From NCBI GenBank assembly GCA_024398955.1, contig JAKSIG010000022.1:1-48310 (forward strand): 48,310 nt of DNA. Reading direction: 5' to 3'. Every line of letters begins with the position of its first letter. Position 1 is the first letter of the stretch. This document shows positions 31,954-39,929 of the stretch, in pieces. The translations under genes were made by a program, and so were the position numbers. Below the pieces are notes generated by a model that saw nothing but the letters and a program-made list of their open reading frames with translations, did no database searches and had not been told where the DNA came from. This DNA comes from Fibrobacter sp. (GTDB lineage Bacteria; Fibrobacterota; Fibrobacteria; Fibrobacterales; Fibrobacteraceae).

Positions 31954-34551
31954 ATGGCAACAGCAAAGGCAACTGATACTACTGCGGCAAAGGCAAAAAA
32001 GACGACCTCCAAGGCAACGGCCAAGGTCGCCAAGCCCGCCGCAAAGACTACCAAGTCAGCTAAAACCGCAACCCCCACCGAGGGCAAGACGCTGATTATC
32101 GCAGAAAAGCCCAGCGTCGCCTTGGACCTGGTGAAGGTTCTGGGCCAGAAGAACTTTACAAAGGGTAACGGGGTCTACGAAAGCGACACAACCATCGTAA
32201 GCCACGCCATAGGCCACCTGGTAGAAATTGCCGACCCCAAGGAGATTGACGAGCGTTACAAGAAGTGGGAAATGAGCACGCTCCCCATGCTGCCGGAAAA
32301 GTTCCCCCTTTCGGCAAACCCCACCACCAAGAGCCAGCTTTCCATTTTGAGCAAGCTCATCAAGCGCAAGGACGTTACCACCCTGGTAAACGCATGCGAT
32401 GCTGGCCGCGAAGGTGAACTGATTTTCTTCTACATCCTGGACTACGTGCTGAAGGGCAAGTTTACAGGCAAGACTATCAAGCGTCTGTGGATGCAGAGTA
32501 TGACTCCCGCCGCCATCCAGGAAGCATTCGACAATATGCGCGATGGCGCCGACATGGAAAACCTGAAGGCAGCCGCCATTTGCCGTAGCGAGGCCGACTG
32601 GCTCATTGGCATGAACGGCAGCCGCGGTCTTACCGCCTACAACAGCTCCATGGGCGGCTTCCAGATTACCCCCTGCGGCCGTGTGCAGACCCCGACCCTT
32701 GCCATTATCGTAAACCGCGAAGAAGAACGCCACCAGTTCGTACCCAAGAAGTACTGGACTATCGATGCGGACTTCGACAACGACGGAAATCATTACCAGG
32801 GTAAGTGGTTTACCCCCAATGGTGACAGCAGGCAAAAGCAGATCTTTGACGAAAAGAAGGTACAGGAAATTCTTGCCAAGTGCAAGGGCAAGATGGGTTC
32901 TATCGAAGAAACCACTGCCCCCAGTTTCCAGAAGTGCGGTCAGCTCTATGACCTGACTACCTTACAGCGTGAGGCCAACAACCGTTTCGGCTTTAGTGCA
33001 AAGACAACCCTTTCTATTGCCCAGGCCCTTTACGAACGCCACAAGGCCACCACCTACCCCCGTACCGATAGCCGCTGCCTGCCCGAAGACTACGTGGGCC
33101 CCGTAAAGACCACACTAGGCAAGATTACCGGCTCCCTGGCACCTTTCGCCCAGACCGCCCTCAACAACAACTGGGTGGTAAAGACACCCAAAGTCTTTGA
33201 CAACAAGAAGATTTCAGACCACTTTGCCATTATTCCTACAGGCATTATGCCTTCGGACTTGAGCGAAGCGGAGCAGAAAGTGTTCAACATGATCTGCCAG
33301 CGTTTTATCGCCGTTTTCTACCCGCCTGCAAAGTACCTGAACACCACCCGCATTACCACCGTGGAAAAAGAAACCTTCATAACCGAAGGCAAGATTCTGG
33401 TGGAACCGGGCTTTAAGGCCGTTTACGGCAAGGACGCCGATGACGAAGCCAACATTCCGCAGCTGAAGGGCAACTCCGCAAAGACTGCGGACATCGAAGC
33501 CGAGGAAGACTTTACCAAGCCCCCTGCACACTATACAGAAAGCACTCTCCTCTCTATGATGGAAAGTGCCGGTAAGCTGGTGGAAGACGAGGAACTCCGC
33601 GACGCCATGAAGGAACGTGGCCTTGGAACTCCTGCCACCCGTGCAGCCATTATCGAAAAGCTGGTCACCGACAAGTACGTGGTCCGTGACGGCAAGGACA
33701 TGATCGCCACCGCCAAGGCCTTCGACCTGATCAAGGTGCTGAAGGCCATGGACATCGAAGCCCTCACCAGCCCGGAACTTACCGGCGAGTGGGAATACAA
33801 GATGGAGCAGATCGAGAAGGGCAAGGAGACCCGCGAGAACTTCATGAACGGCATTGTGGAAATGACCCGCACCATGGTGAAGAACATCAAGGGTTTCAAG
33901 GAAGAAAGCACTACCGGCGAGGCAAGCTTCAGCCCCGTCAACGGCAAGAAGGTCTTTGAAACCGTCAGCCGCTACACCACCGAAGACGGCATCGTTATCC
34001 GCAAGATGATTGGCGGCAAGCGCCTTTCCGAAGCTGAAATCGTGGAGCTTCTCACCAACAGGAAGATTGGCCCTCTTACTGGATTCCGCAGCAAGAAGGG
34101 TGCCGAATTTTCTGCCGTCGTCATCATTAACGACCAGAATAAAATCGAGTTCGTTTTTGACGACAACAAGGAAGGTGCAGAAATTGAATTGGGCCAGCAG
34201 GTTGGCAGTTCCCCGCTGGACAACTCCGCGGTGTACGAAACCATGACCGGCTACGTCAGCGATTCCTACGTGAAGAAGGAACCCAGCGGACTGCAGCTGC
34301 CCAAGATTCTTCTGGGCAAGGAAATCCCTCTGGAAGCCATCCAGAAGATGCTTTCTGGCGTTGGCGTAAAGACCGATTTGATCAAGGGTTTCCGCAGCAA
34401 CAAGACGCACCGTACCTTCGACGCATTCCTTTACGTGGACAAGTCCGGCAAGCTGAAGTTCGACTTCCCGCCCCGCGAGTTCAAGCCTCGCCGCTGGGGC
34501 GCCAAGAAGGCAACCGCAAGCAAGAGTGCCGGCGAAGATTACGTTCCGTAG
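31954..34551 (+). CDS. topB: DNA topoisomerase III with Lys/Ala/Thr-rich N-terminal tail
   Basis: 865 residues, type IA. A 45-residue N-terminal extension made almost only of Lys, Ala and Thr (histone H1-like) precedes the Toprim domain, which begins TLIIAEKPSVALDLVKVLG; acidic CDAGREGELIFF follows near 148. The active-site tyrosine is in TTYPRTDSRCLP near 367. The C-terminus holds two Topo_C/TopRim-associated repeats (KIGPLTGFRSKKGAEFSAVV and LIKGFRSNKTHRTFDAFL), each starting with a G-F-R-S motif, and no classical zinc finger. It decatenates replication intermediates. Tightly linked to the GT2 gene. Start could be internal, but the next Met is after the Toprim start. Confidence 0.92.
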   Translation: MATAKATDTTAAKAKKTTSKATAKVAKPAAKTTKSAKTATPTEGKTLIIAEKPSVALDLVKVLGQKNFTKGNGVYESDTTIVSHAIGHLVEIADPKEIDERYKKWEMSTLPMLPEKFPLSANPTTKSQLSILSKLIKRKDVTTLVNACDAGREGELIFFYILDYVLKGKFTGKTIKRLWMQSMTPAAIQEAFDNMRDGADMENLKAAAICRSEADWLIGMNGSRGLTAYNSSMGGFQITPCGRVQTPTLAIIVNREEERHQFVPKKYWTIDADFDNDGNHYQGKWFTPNGDSRQKQIFDEKKVQEILAKCKGKMGSIEETTAPSFQKCGQLYDLTTLQREANNRFGFSAKTTLSIAQALYERHKATTYPRTDSRCLPEDYVGPVKTTLGKITGSLAPFAQTALNNNWVVKTPKVFDNKKISDHFAIIPTGIMPSDLSEAEQKVFNMICQRFIAVFYPPAKYLNTTRITTVEKETFITEGKILVEPGFKAVYGKDADDEANIPQLKGNSAKTADIEAEEDFTKPPAHYTESTLLSMMESAGKLVEDEELRDAMKERGLGTPATRAAIIEKLVTDKYVVRDGKDMIATAKAFDLIKVLKAMDIEALTSPELTGEWEYKMEQIEKGKETRENFMNGIVEMTRTMVKNIKGFKEESTTGEASFSPVNGKKVFETVSRYTTEDGIVIRKMIGGKRLSEAEIVELLTNRKIGPLTGFRSKKGAEFSAVVIINDQNKIEFVFDDNKEGAEIELGQQVGSSPLDNSAVYETMTGYVSDSYVKKEPSGLQLPKILLGKEIPLEAIQKMLSGVGVKTDLIKGFRSNKTHRTFDAFLYVDKSGKLKFDFPPREFKPRRWGAKKATASKSAGEDYVP

Positions 34552-34559
34552 TTGGGAGT

Positions 34560-34574
34560 CCCGGCCTAGCCGGG
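34560..34574 (+). terminator. Hairpin between topB and the GH3 gene
   Basis: CCCGGC / GCCGGG with a 3-base loop, followed by GGTTTAAAAA. The T-run is short, so termination would be weak. It ends 10 bases before the TTG start at 34585 and could also affect translation of that gene. Confidence 0.45.
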
Positions 34575-34584
34575 GGTTTAAAAA

Positions 34585-35823
34585 TTGAAGTTTAGTTCCG
34601 CAATCCTTATAATAATGAGTATGGTCTGTGCCGCGTTCGCGCAGACTTCTACTGCAGTTTCGCCGCAGGAACAACCCGCAACGCCATCCGCTCTGGATAG
34701 CGCCGTAATGCAGGTGGTTCCCGACACCACCGCTTCGCGGAACACCGCCCCGCAGGCTTGCGACGAAAGCAAGACACCCTACGGGCTACCCTGCGATTTG
34801 ATGTCCCTCTGGAATTCCATGAGCATCAAGCAGAAGGCCGCCCAGATGGTAATGGTCTACATGACTCCCGCAAACTTCATGATCGAAAATGAATTTGGCG
34901 GTGTACTTGTCATGCGCAGCCACCTGAAGAATCTGGATAAGTTCAAGAGCGTCATCAAAAACATCAACGACAGCATGGTCATTGCGCCCCTTGTCGCCGT
35001 AGACCAGGAAGGCGGACGCGTCAACCGCATTTCCAGCATTTCTCCGGAATGGGAACGCACGCCTAGCGCCAAGGCAATGCGCAAGATGGAAGCGGATTCC
35101 ATTGAGAAACTGGCCCAGCGGATTGGCGCCGTCCTGAAGGATGCAGGCATCAACCTGAATCTGGCGCCAGTGCTAGACCCCGCCAAGGATAGCCGCGGCA
35201 AAAATTCCTTTATGGAAGAATCGGACCGCAGCTGGGGCGCCGACACCAGCAACGCCTTTAAGGTTCGCGCCTTTGTCAGCGGAATGCAGAAGAGCGGGAT
35301 TTCCTGCGTATCCAAGCACTTCCCTGGGTACGACTCCTGGACGAACAGCGACCATCAGGTTGCCGTCAGCAGCACCCCGAAAAAGAAGATCCTGCAGAAC
35401 GTTGAATTTTTCAAGACTCTCGCTAACGACATTCCCGTAACCATGATGAGCAGTGTCAGCTTCGTTCGCATTTCCAACAGGCCCGCGGTTTTTGAGCCCA
35501 AGATTATCGCCATGGCCCGCGAAATGTCTCCGGAAACCGTCATCCTGACAGACGACATGTGGGGAGTTTCGCTGCGAGCATGGATCAGCGGCACCGAACG
35601 AGTCAAGGGCAAGAACTATCCCGCAAAGGACTTCAAGAAACTTGTGCAGACAGCCCTTACCGCCGGCAACGACATGTTCATGATTACCTACCCGCAAAAG
35701 GCGGTGGAAATGGTAAAGATACTCACGGCAATGTCCAAGCAGAACAGCAAGTACCGCAAGCGCGTCGAAGAATCCTGCGCCCGCATCCTAAAGATGAAAT
35801 TTCACGCAGGCTTAATCCACTAA
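34585..35823 (+). CDS. Glycoside hydrolase family 3 (NagZ-like), exported
   Basis: 412 residues using a TTG start (34585), which gives the coherent signal peptide MKFSSAILIIMSMVCAAFAQ; the first ATG (34615) would lose the basic end. After a 45-residue low-complexity linker comes the GH3 N-terminal barrel: VAVDQEGGRVNRISS (near 139), NLNLAPVLDPAKDSRG, SCVSKHFPGYDSWTNSDHQV (near 242, the His-containing loop of NagZ-type enzymes) and ILTDDMWGVSL. These features point to a beta-N-acetylhexosaminidase or related exo-glycosidase in the periplasm, perhaps in peptidoglycan turnover. The nucleophile is probably an Asp in TDDMWG. No C-terminal GH3 domain. Confidence 0.85.
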   Translation: MKFSSAILIIMSMVCAAFAQTSTAVSPQEQPATPSALDSAVMQVVPDTTASRNTAPQACDESKTPYGLPCDLMSLWNSMSIKQKAAQMVMVYMTPANFMIENEFGGVLVMRSHLKNLDKFKSVIKNINDSMVIAPLVAVDQEGGRVNRISSISPEWERTPSAKAMRKMEADSIEKLAQRIGAVLKDAGINLNLAPVLDPAKDSRGKNSFMEESDRSWGADTSNAFKVRAFVSGMQKSGISCVSKHFPGYDSWTNSDHQVAVSSTPKKKILQNVEFFKTLANDIPVTMMSSVSFVRISNRPAVFEPKIIAMAREMSPETVILTDDMWGVSLRAWISGTERVKGKNYPAKDFKKLVQTALTAGNDMFMITYPQKAVEMVKILTAMSKQNSKYRKRVEESCARILKMKFHAGLIH

Positions 35824-35843
35824 AAAACGTTTTTTCTCGATTA

Positions 35844-36062
35844 TTGGACTCCAAACATTTGTTTTTATAAAAACGGAGTCCACATTTTTAGTTTATCTAC
35901 AATAAAAGCGTTTCTAGGTGAATGAAAATGGACTCCAAATACGCAATAAAGGTCTCTTTGGAGTGACCGAAAACAAGCATCCTGCATTTAATCGCATTAT
36001 TTTCGTTAATTTATTCAAAAAGCTGGACTCCAAAGCCATCGTTCCATGATTTTTGGAGTCCA
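35844..36062. repeat. Three paired 9-bp palindromes in a convergent gap
   Basis: Six sites of form TGGA-S-TCCA: centres 35849, 35878, 35933, 35963 (degenerate), 36028 and 36058. They form three pairs spaced 29, 30 and 30 bp, each as TGGACTCC(AAA)...(TTT)GGAGTCCA, so each pair can also fold into an 8-11-bp hairpin. The first pair encloses GTTTTTATAAAAAC, itself a palindrome. The gap (35824-36072) lies between convergent genes and holds no ORF. Confidence 0.85.
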
Positions 36063-36072
36063 TTTTGCGGCT

Positions 36073-36633
36073 CTAGAGCATTACTTCGGCTTCGGCCTTG
36101 GTAATGTTCTTTACTTCTTTCCTGATTTTATCGGGGCCGGCCTTCTGCAGGCACTGCTTTAGGAGTTCCGCGGCGGCCATGGCGTCAGCCAACGCCCTAT
36201 GGTGATTGAAGTCAGGAAGTTCCAGACTCATGATCAAATTGTGCAGGCTGTAGCTGGGCAATCCCGGAAAGAACCTACGGGTCAGTTTAACAGTGCAAAG
36301 TCTTGGCGGATCCATCTTGATGCAGCAGCGGCGCAGTTCCGCCCGCAGGAACTTGCTGTCAAACTGAACATTGTGCGCAACAAAAATGCGACCCTTCAAA
36401 AGTTCCGCAACCTCTTCGGCAACGGCAGAAAACTGCGGCTGACCATTGACCATCTCATCGGTAATGCCTGTCAATTTTTGCACAAAGGGCTGTATCGGCA
36501 TTCCCGGATCCAGCAAGGTCTGGTAAGTTCCTACGACCTCAAAATCATCCAGTAGAACAATCCCGATCTCGGTAACGCGACCATTTTCCGGCGTTCCGCC
36601 GGTGGTCTCCAAGTCAACAACAGCAAACTTCAT
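36073..36633 (-). CDS. DEDDh 3'-5' exonuclease (DnaQ/PolC-epsilon-like)
   Basis: 186 residues, a stand-alone exonuclease domain. ExoI: VVDLETTG with Asp7 and Glu9. ExoII: VAHNVQFDSKFL with Asp92. ExoIII: HHRALADAMAA with His145 and Asp150, the DEDDh pattern. GITDEMV near 56-62 is also typical. Such proteins serve as proofreading subunits or as RNase T/DNase-like nucleases; no polymerase domain is attached. The C-terminal 30 residues are charged. The gene starts 3 bp after the stop of the small exported protein gene, so the two are likely one operon. Confidence 0.9.
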   Translation of the reverse strand: MKFAVVDLETTGGTPENGRVTEIGIVLLDDFEVVGTYQTLLDPGMPIQPFVQKLTGITDEMVNGQPQFSAVAEEVAELLKGRIFVAHNVQFDSKFLRAELRRCCIKMDPPRLCTVKLTRRFFPGLPSYSLHNLIMSLELPDFNHHRALADAMAAAELLKQCLQKAGPDKIRKEVKNITKAEAEVML

Positions 36634-36636
36634 GAA

Positions 36637-37221
36637 TTACTTTACGGGAATCTCAAACTCGATAGTCTCGCGGCCGCAAACAACCTTGGCAGTAAGCATG
36701 CCAGACTTCGGGCGAGCGTACAACGGAGCCACCATCAGGTTCATGATCTTGCTGCTTTCGCTGGGCGTAGCCTGGTCATCGCTGGCAGTCTTGGTAAAGA
36801 TGGGATTCTTGCCCTTGTCATAAATGTAGAAGGTCAAGTCGCGAACCAAGCCCTTCTTGATCTGTTCCTTGGGCACCTGAAAATAGACGATGCCACCCTT
36901 GGGCACCTTGCGCAGGCTGTCCTTGATTTCGTCTTCTGTGGCAAAGTCTGCTTCCATAGCCATGCGTACATCTTTTTTCAGTTTGTCGACGCTTTCGTAA
37001 TCTATGGTAATCTGGTACTTTGCATCTTCGGGAATGGCGCTGGGGCGAACATCCCGAATCTGGGCATTGTTCTGATAATATTCCCAACGGCCATTGTCGT
37101 GCAAAATCACGGTAGAGCCGTTAGAAGTCTTTGCAATAATATCTTCAGCAAAAGCAGAAGTGCCCATCAGGCAAACTGCCGCCATAACCAAACAAGTTCT
37201 AAAAAAATTCTTTCCCATCAT
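36637..37221 (-). CDS. Small exported protein, function unknown
   Basis: 194 residues from the ATG at 37221 (MMGKNFFR); the adjacent ATG at 37218 is equally possible, and a longer frame to 37260 lacks support. Signal peptide ends TSAFA before EDI. The mature start IIAKTSNGSTVILHDNGRWEYY resembles the short motif seen at the front of DUF3157-like proteins (hydrophobic-x-x-DGR-W-x-Y). A central region DYESVDKLKKDVRMAMEA is followed by beta strands to the end. A TATATTTG box (37227-37234, minus strand) lies 5 bp upstream. Precedes the exonuclease gene by 3 bp. Confidence 0.7.
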   Translation of the reverse strand: MMGKNFFRTCLVMAAVCLMGTSAFAEDIIAKTSNGSTVILHDNGRWEYYQNNAQIRDVRPSAIPEDAKYQITIDYESVDKLKKDVRMAMEADFATEDEIKDSLRKVPKGGIVYFQVPKEQIKKGLVRDLTFYIYDKGKNPIFTKTASDDQATPSESSKIMNLMVAPLYARPKSGMLTAKVVCGRETIEFEIPVK

Positions 37222-37311
37222 AAAAGCAAATATATACGAAAGGTCCAAAAAATATCGCAATCTTTATGAAAAAAAGTTTTAATAAAAGATTGCTTTAGTC
37301 CATACAGGTCA

Positions 37312-38436
37312 TTAACGCATCATCTCACAGACTTCAGCACCGATAGCGCCGTTCTGAATGGTCACCATAATGAGGCTCTGTTCCATTTCTGCAGGAGGAT
37401 CCATAGGGCCTACAAAAGGCTTGCCGCCGGCCTTCTGGCAATCCAGAAGCAGCCGTTCTCCCAAGGAGGCATGCAAGGCCAGGCTGGTATCGATGTACTT
37501 CAGGTGGGTGGGTTCCTCCAGCATAAAGTTGAGAGGAGCCTTCTTATTCAAGACGCGATTCTTTGGAACATATTCCCCGAATTCGTCTTCGACGCCCATG
37601 TTTGCCACCACAAGGTCAGAGTAGCTATTGACCGCATCTACAGAAAGAACAGAAAGCGCAGCCTTCTTGCCAGTAGCCGTTACCAGGAACTGGCTTTCGC
37701 GAATTGCTTTACAAACTTCGGCATCATCAAGAAAATCAATGATGTTCACATTGTTTCGTTCCAGCACATGGCAAAAATCGGACGAAGAGCTTCTGCGGCG
37801 GGTATCCGTAACCGTAGTCACCTGCATGCCGCGGCCAACGCCCTGCAGGGCAATACCGCAGCCCACCTTGCCGCTTCCAAATACAATCAGCTTTTTGTTT
37901 TCGAAGTCGCCGTAGCCAAGCTGTTCCAATCCGCGAAAATAGCCATCGCCTGTACCAAGAATCGTCTCGATCCGCTTTACGATTCCGCTATCGGCAACGT
38001 ACACAGGGAACGTAGACTTTTCAAAGAACTGCACTCCGCTGCGGGTCAATTCCACAAAGCCAAACTTCGGATGGCAAAAGGAAAACTGTCCGGCACAATC
38101 AAGAATCAGGTCGAAGTCGTCGTCAACGGTCCCGCTTTTTACATCGGCATCGGTCACTACAGGAATTCCATCTTCTTCAAGAATCCCAATGACATTTTCG
38201 TCGCAAGGCATTACGGGAGTTTTTCCATCACTGGAAACAGCATGGCCCACATATAGCTGAGCGCCGCCAGCCATCAGGGAACGATACTGCAAAAGGGTGT
38301 TTCGAAAAATCGGCGTCGCCACCAGAATTTTCATTCCCAGGAAGGGCTGTTCCGCAATCCAGCGGTCGGCCAAATAAGCCAGTGCCGGGTATTCGCGGGG
38401 TTCGTAATGATCGTTGATAATGTCATCGAAAAGCAT
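37312..38436 (-). CDS. S-adenosylhomocysteine hydrolase-like NAD-binding protein
   Basis: 374 residues from the ATG at 38436; the frame extends 12 codons upstream with a hydrophobic start that I judge non-coding. It follows the AdoHcyase layout: N-terminal substrate-like domain (PALAYLADRW, then a GAQLYVGHAVSSDG stretch), LDCAGQFS in place of the usual catalytic neighbourhood, a central Rossmann segment KKLIVFGSGKVGCGIALQGVGRG, and a C-terminal LKYIDTSLALHASLGERLL region. It is shorter than canonical SAH hydrolase (about 430) and lacks the standard C-terminal KPDHYRY-type motif, so the substrate may differ. Divergent from sstT. Confidence 0.65.
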   Translation of the reverse strand: MLFDDIINDHYEPREYPALAYLADRWIAEQPFLGMKILVATPIFRNTLLQYRSLMAGGAQLYVGHAVSSDGKTPVMPCDENVIGILEEDGIPVVTDADVKSGTVDDDFDLILDCAGQFSFCHPKFGFVELTRSGVQFFEKSTFPVYVADSGIVKRIETILGTGDGYFRGLEQLGYGDFENKKLIVFGSGKVGCGIALQGVGRGMQVTTVTDTRRRSSSSDFCHVLERNNVNIIDFLDDAEVCKAIRESQFLVTATGKKAALSVLSVDAVNSYSDLVVANMGVEDEFGEYVPKNRVLNKKAPLNFMLEEPTHLKYIDTSLALHASLGERLLLDCQKAGGKPFVGPMDPPAEMEQSLIMVTIQNGAIGAEVCEMMR

Positions 38437-38535
38437 GCCGCCAAAGGTAGCAAAAACAAATAGCAGATACAAAATCCCGCTATTTTAGAATACTTTTTTG
38501 ATGTTATATTTGACGCAATAATCAAAGGAAGTCCT

Positions 38536-39750
38536 ATGAAGAATCTTGTTAAGAAATGGGTTGAATTAAGTCTGATTATTCGAATTGTAATCGGGCTTGT
38601 TCTTGGTGCAGTTCTTGGTCTGCTTGCTCCCGGACTCAGCGGAATCGGCATTTTGGGAACGCTGTTTGTGGGCGCCCTGAAAGGAGCCGCACCCATCCTG
38701 GTCTTTGCCCTGGTGGCAAGTTCCATTGCAGGCGCCGGCGAAGGAATCGGTAGCCGTTTCCGCAAGGTGATTTTGCTGTACGTTATCAGTTCCATTGGCG
38801 CGGCCGCCCTGGCCGTTGCAGGCAGCGAGCTGTTCCCTGTTACCATGAAGCTGACAGCAACCGCAGCCGAAGGAGCCGCACCCAGCGGCATCGGCGAAGT
38901 GCTTACCAACCTGGTAAAGAACTGCGTCCAGAATCCTGTGGCGGCCCTTGCTGGAGCCAACTACATAGGCATTCTCTTCTGGGCAATCGTCTTCGGCCTT
39001 GCCCTCAAGAAGCTGCCCGTAGAACATTGCGTTACCGTCATTACCGATGCCTCTGCAGCCATTTCCCAGGTGATCCGCTGGATTATCCAGATGGCACCCT
39101 TCGGCATTATGGGCCTGGTGTTTTCTTCTGTTGCAGAAAACGGCATGGGCATCTTTGCCGACTACGGCAAACTGCTGGCCCTGCTGGTGGGCTGCATGCT
39201 GCTGGTCGCCCTCGTTCTCAACCCGCTTATCGTTGCCATCACCTTGCGCAGGAACCCCTACCCGCTGGTATTCCGCTGCCTTCGCGATAGCGGCGTTACC
39301 GCATTCTTCACCCGCAGCTCCGCAGCAAACGTCCCGGTGAACATGACCCTCTGCGAACGCCTGGGTCTCGAAAAGGATTTCTACTCAGTCTCCATCCCGC
39401 TGGGCTGCACCATCAACATGTGCGGTGCGGCAGTAACCATCGCCGTCATGACCTTGGCTGTAGCCAACACCATGGGCATTCACGTGGACTTCTTGACTGC
39501 CTGCATCCTCTGCGTCATGAGCGCCATCGGTGCCTGCGGAACTTCCGGCATTGCCGGCGGCTCCCTGTTCCTGATTCCCATGACCTGCTCTATCCTGGGC
39601 ATTAGCGGCGACATCTCTATGCAGGCGGTTGCCGTGGGCTTTATCCTGGGCGTGGTGCAGGACTCCATGGAAACAGCCCTCAACTCCAGCAGCGACGTAA
39701 TCTTTACCGCCACGGCGGAATACCACCACAGAAAAAAGTGCGGATTGTAA
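38536..39750 (+). CDS. sstT: Serine/threonine:Na+ symporter SstT
   Basis: 404 residues of the dicarboxylate/amino acid:cation symporter (DAACS) family. Eight or more membrane segments with re-entrant loops. Landmarks: GALKGAAPILVFALVASSIAGAGEG, TRSSAANVPVNMTLCERLGL (hairpin 1, SSAAN), GCTINMCGAAVTIAVMTLA, SAIGACGTSGIAGGSLFLIPM (hairpin 2) and VQDSMETALNSSSDVIFTA (binding-site helix). These wordings are those of SstT rather than GltP or DctA. AAGGA stands 6 bases before the ATG. A terminator follows at 39778. Confidence 0.94.
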   Translation: MKNLVKKWVELSLIIRIVIGLVLGAVLGLLAPGLSGIGILGTLFVGALKGAAPILVFALVASSIAGAGEGIGSRFRKVILLYVISSIGAAALAVAGSELFPVTMKLTATAAEGAAPSGIGEVLTNLVKNCVQNPVAALAGANYIGILFWAIVFGLALKKLPVEHCVTVITDASAAISQVIRWIIQMAPFGIMGLVFSSVAENGMGIFADYGKLLALLVGCMLLVALVLNPLIVAITLRRNPYPLVFRCLRDSGVTAFFTRSSAANVPVNMTLCERLGLEKDFYSVSIPLGCTINMCGAAVTIAVMTLAVANTMGIHVDFLTACILCVMSAIGACGTSGIAGGSLFLIPMTCSILGISGDISMQAVAVGFILGVVQDSMETALNSSSDVIFTATAEYHHRKKCGL

Positions 39751-39777
39751 TATCCTCTATAAGGTTGATATAGAAAG

Positions 39778-39800
39778 AAACGCTCCTAGTGGAGCGTTTT
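39778..39800 (+). terminator. Terminator after sstT
   Basis: AAACGCTCC, loop TAGT, GGAGCG then TTTTT. It separates sstT from the lipoprotein gene; 39801-39929 is A+T-rich and carries a TACATTAC box about 30 bp before the next start. Confidence 0.85.
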
Positions 39801-39929
39801 TACACATCAATTTTTAAGTAAAAATCATAATACAGCCGTCTAACCACACAAAGTTTCCTTTTTACTACACAAAACTGTTTTTTTTCTTACATTACAAGAA
39901 AAATCACAAACATACAAAAAGGAGACCTC

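Noticed and set aside
33214..34674. Long frame antisense to topB
   Set aside because: Shadow of topB codon bias; low-complexity His/Leu/Phe content and no recognisable domain.
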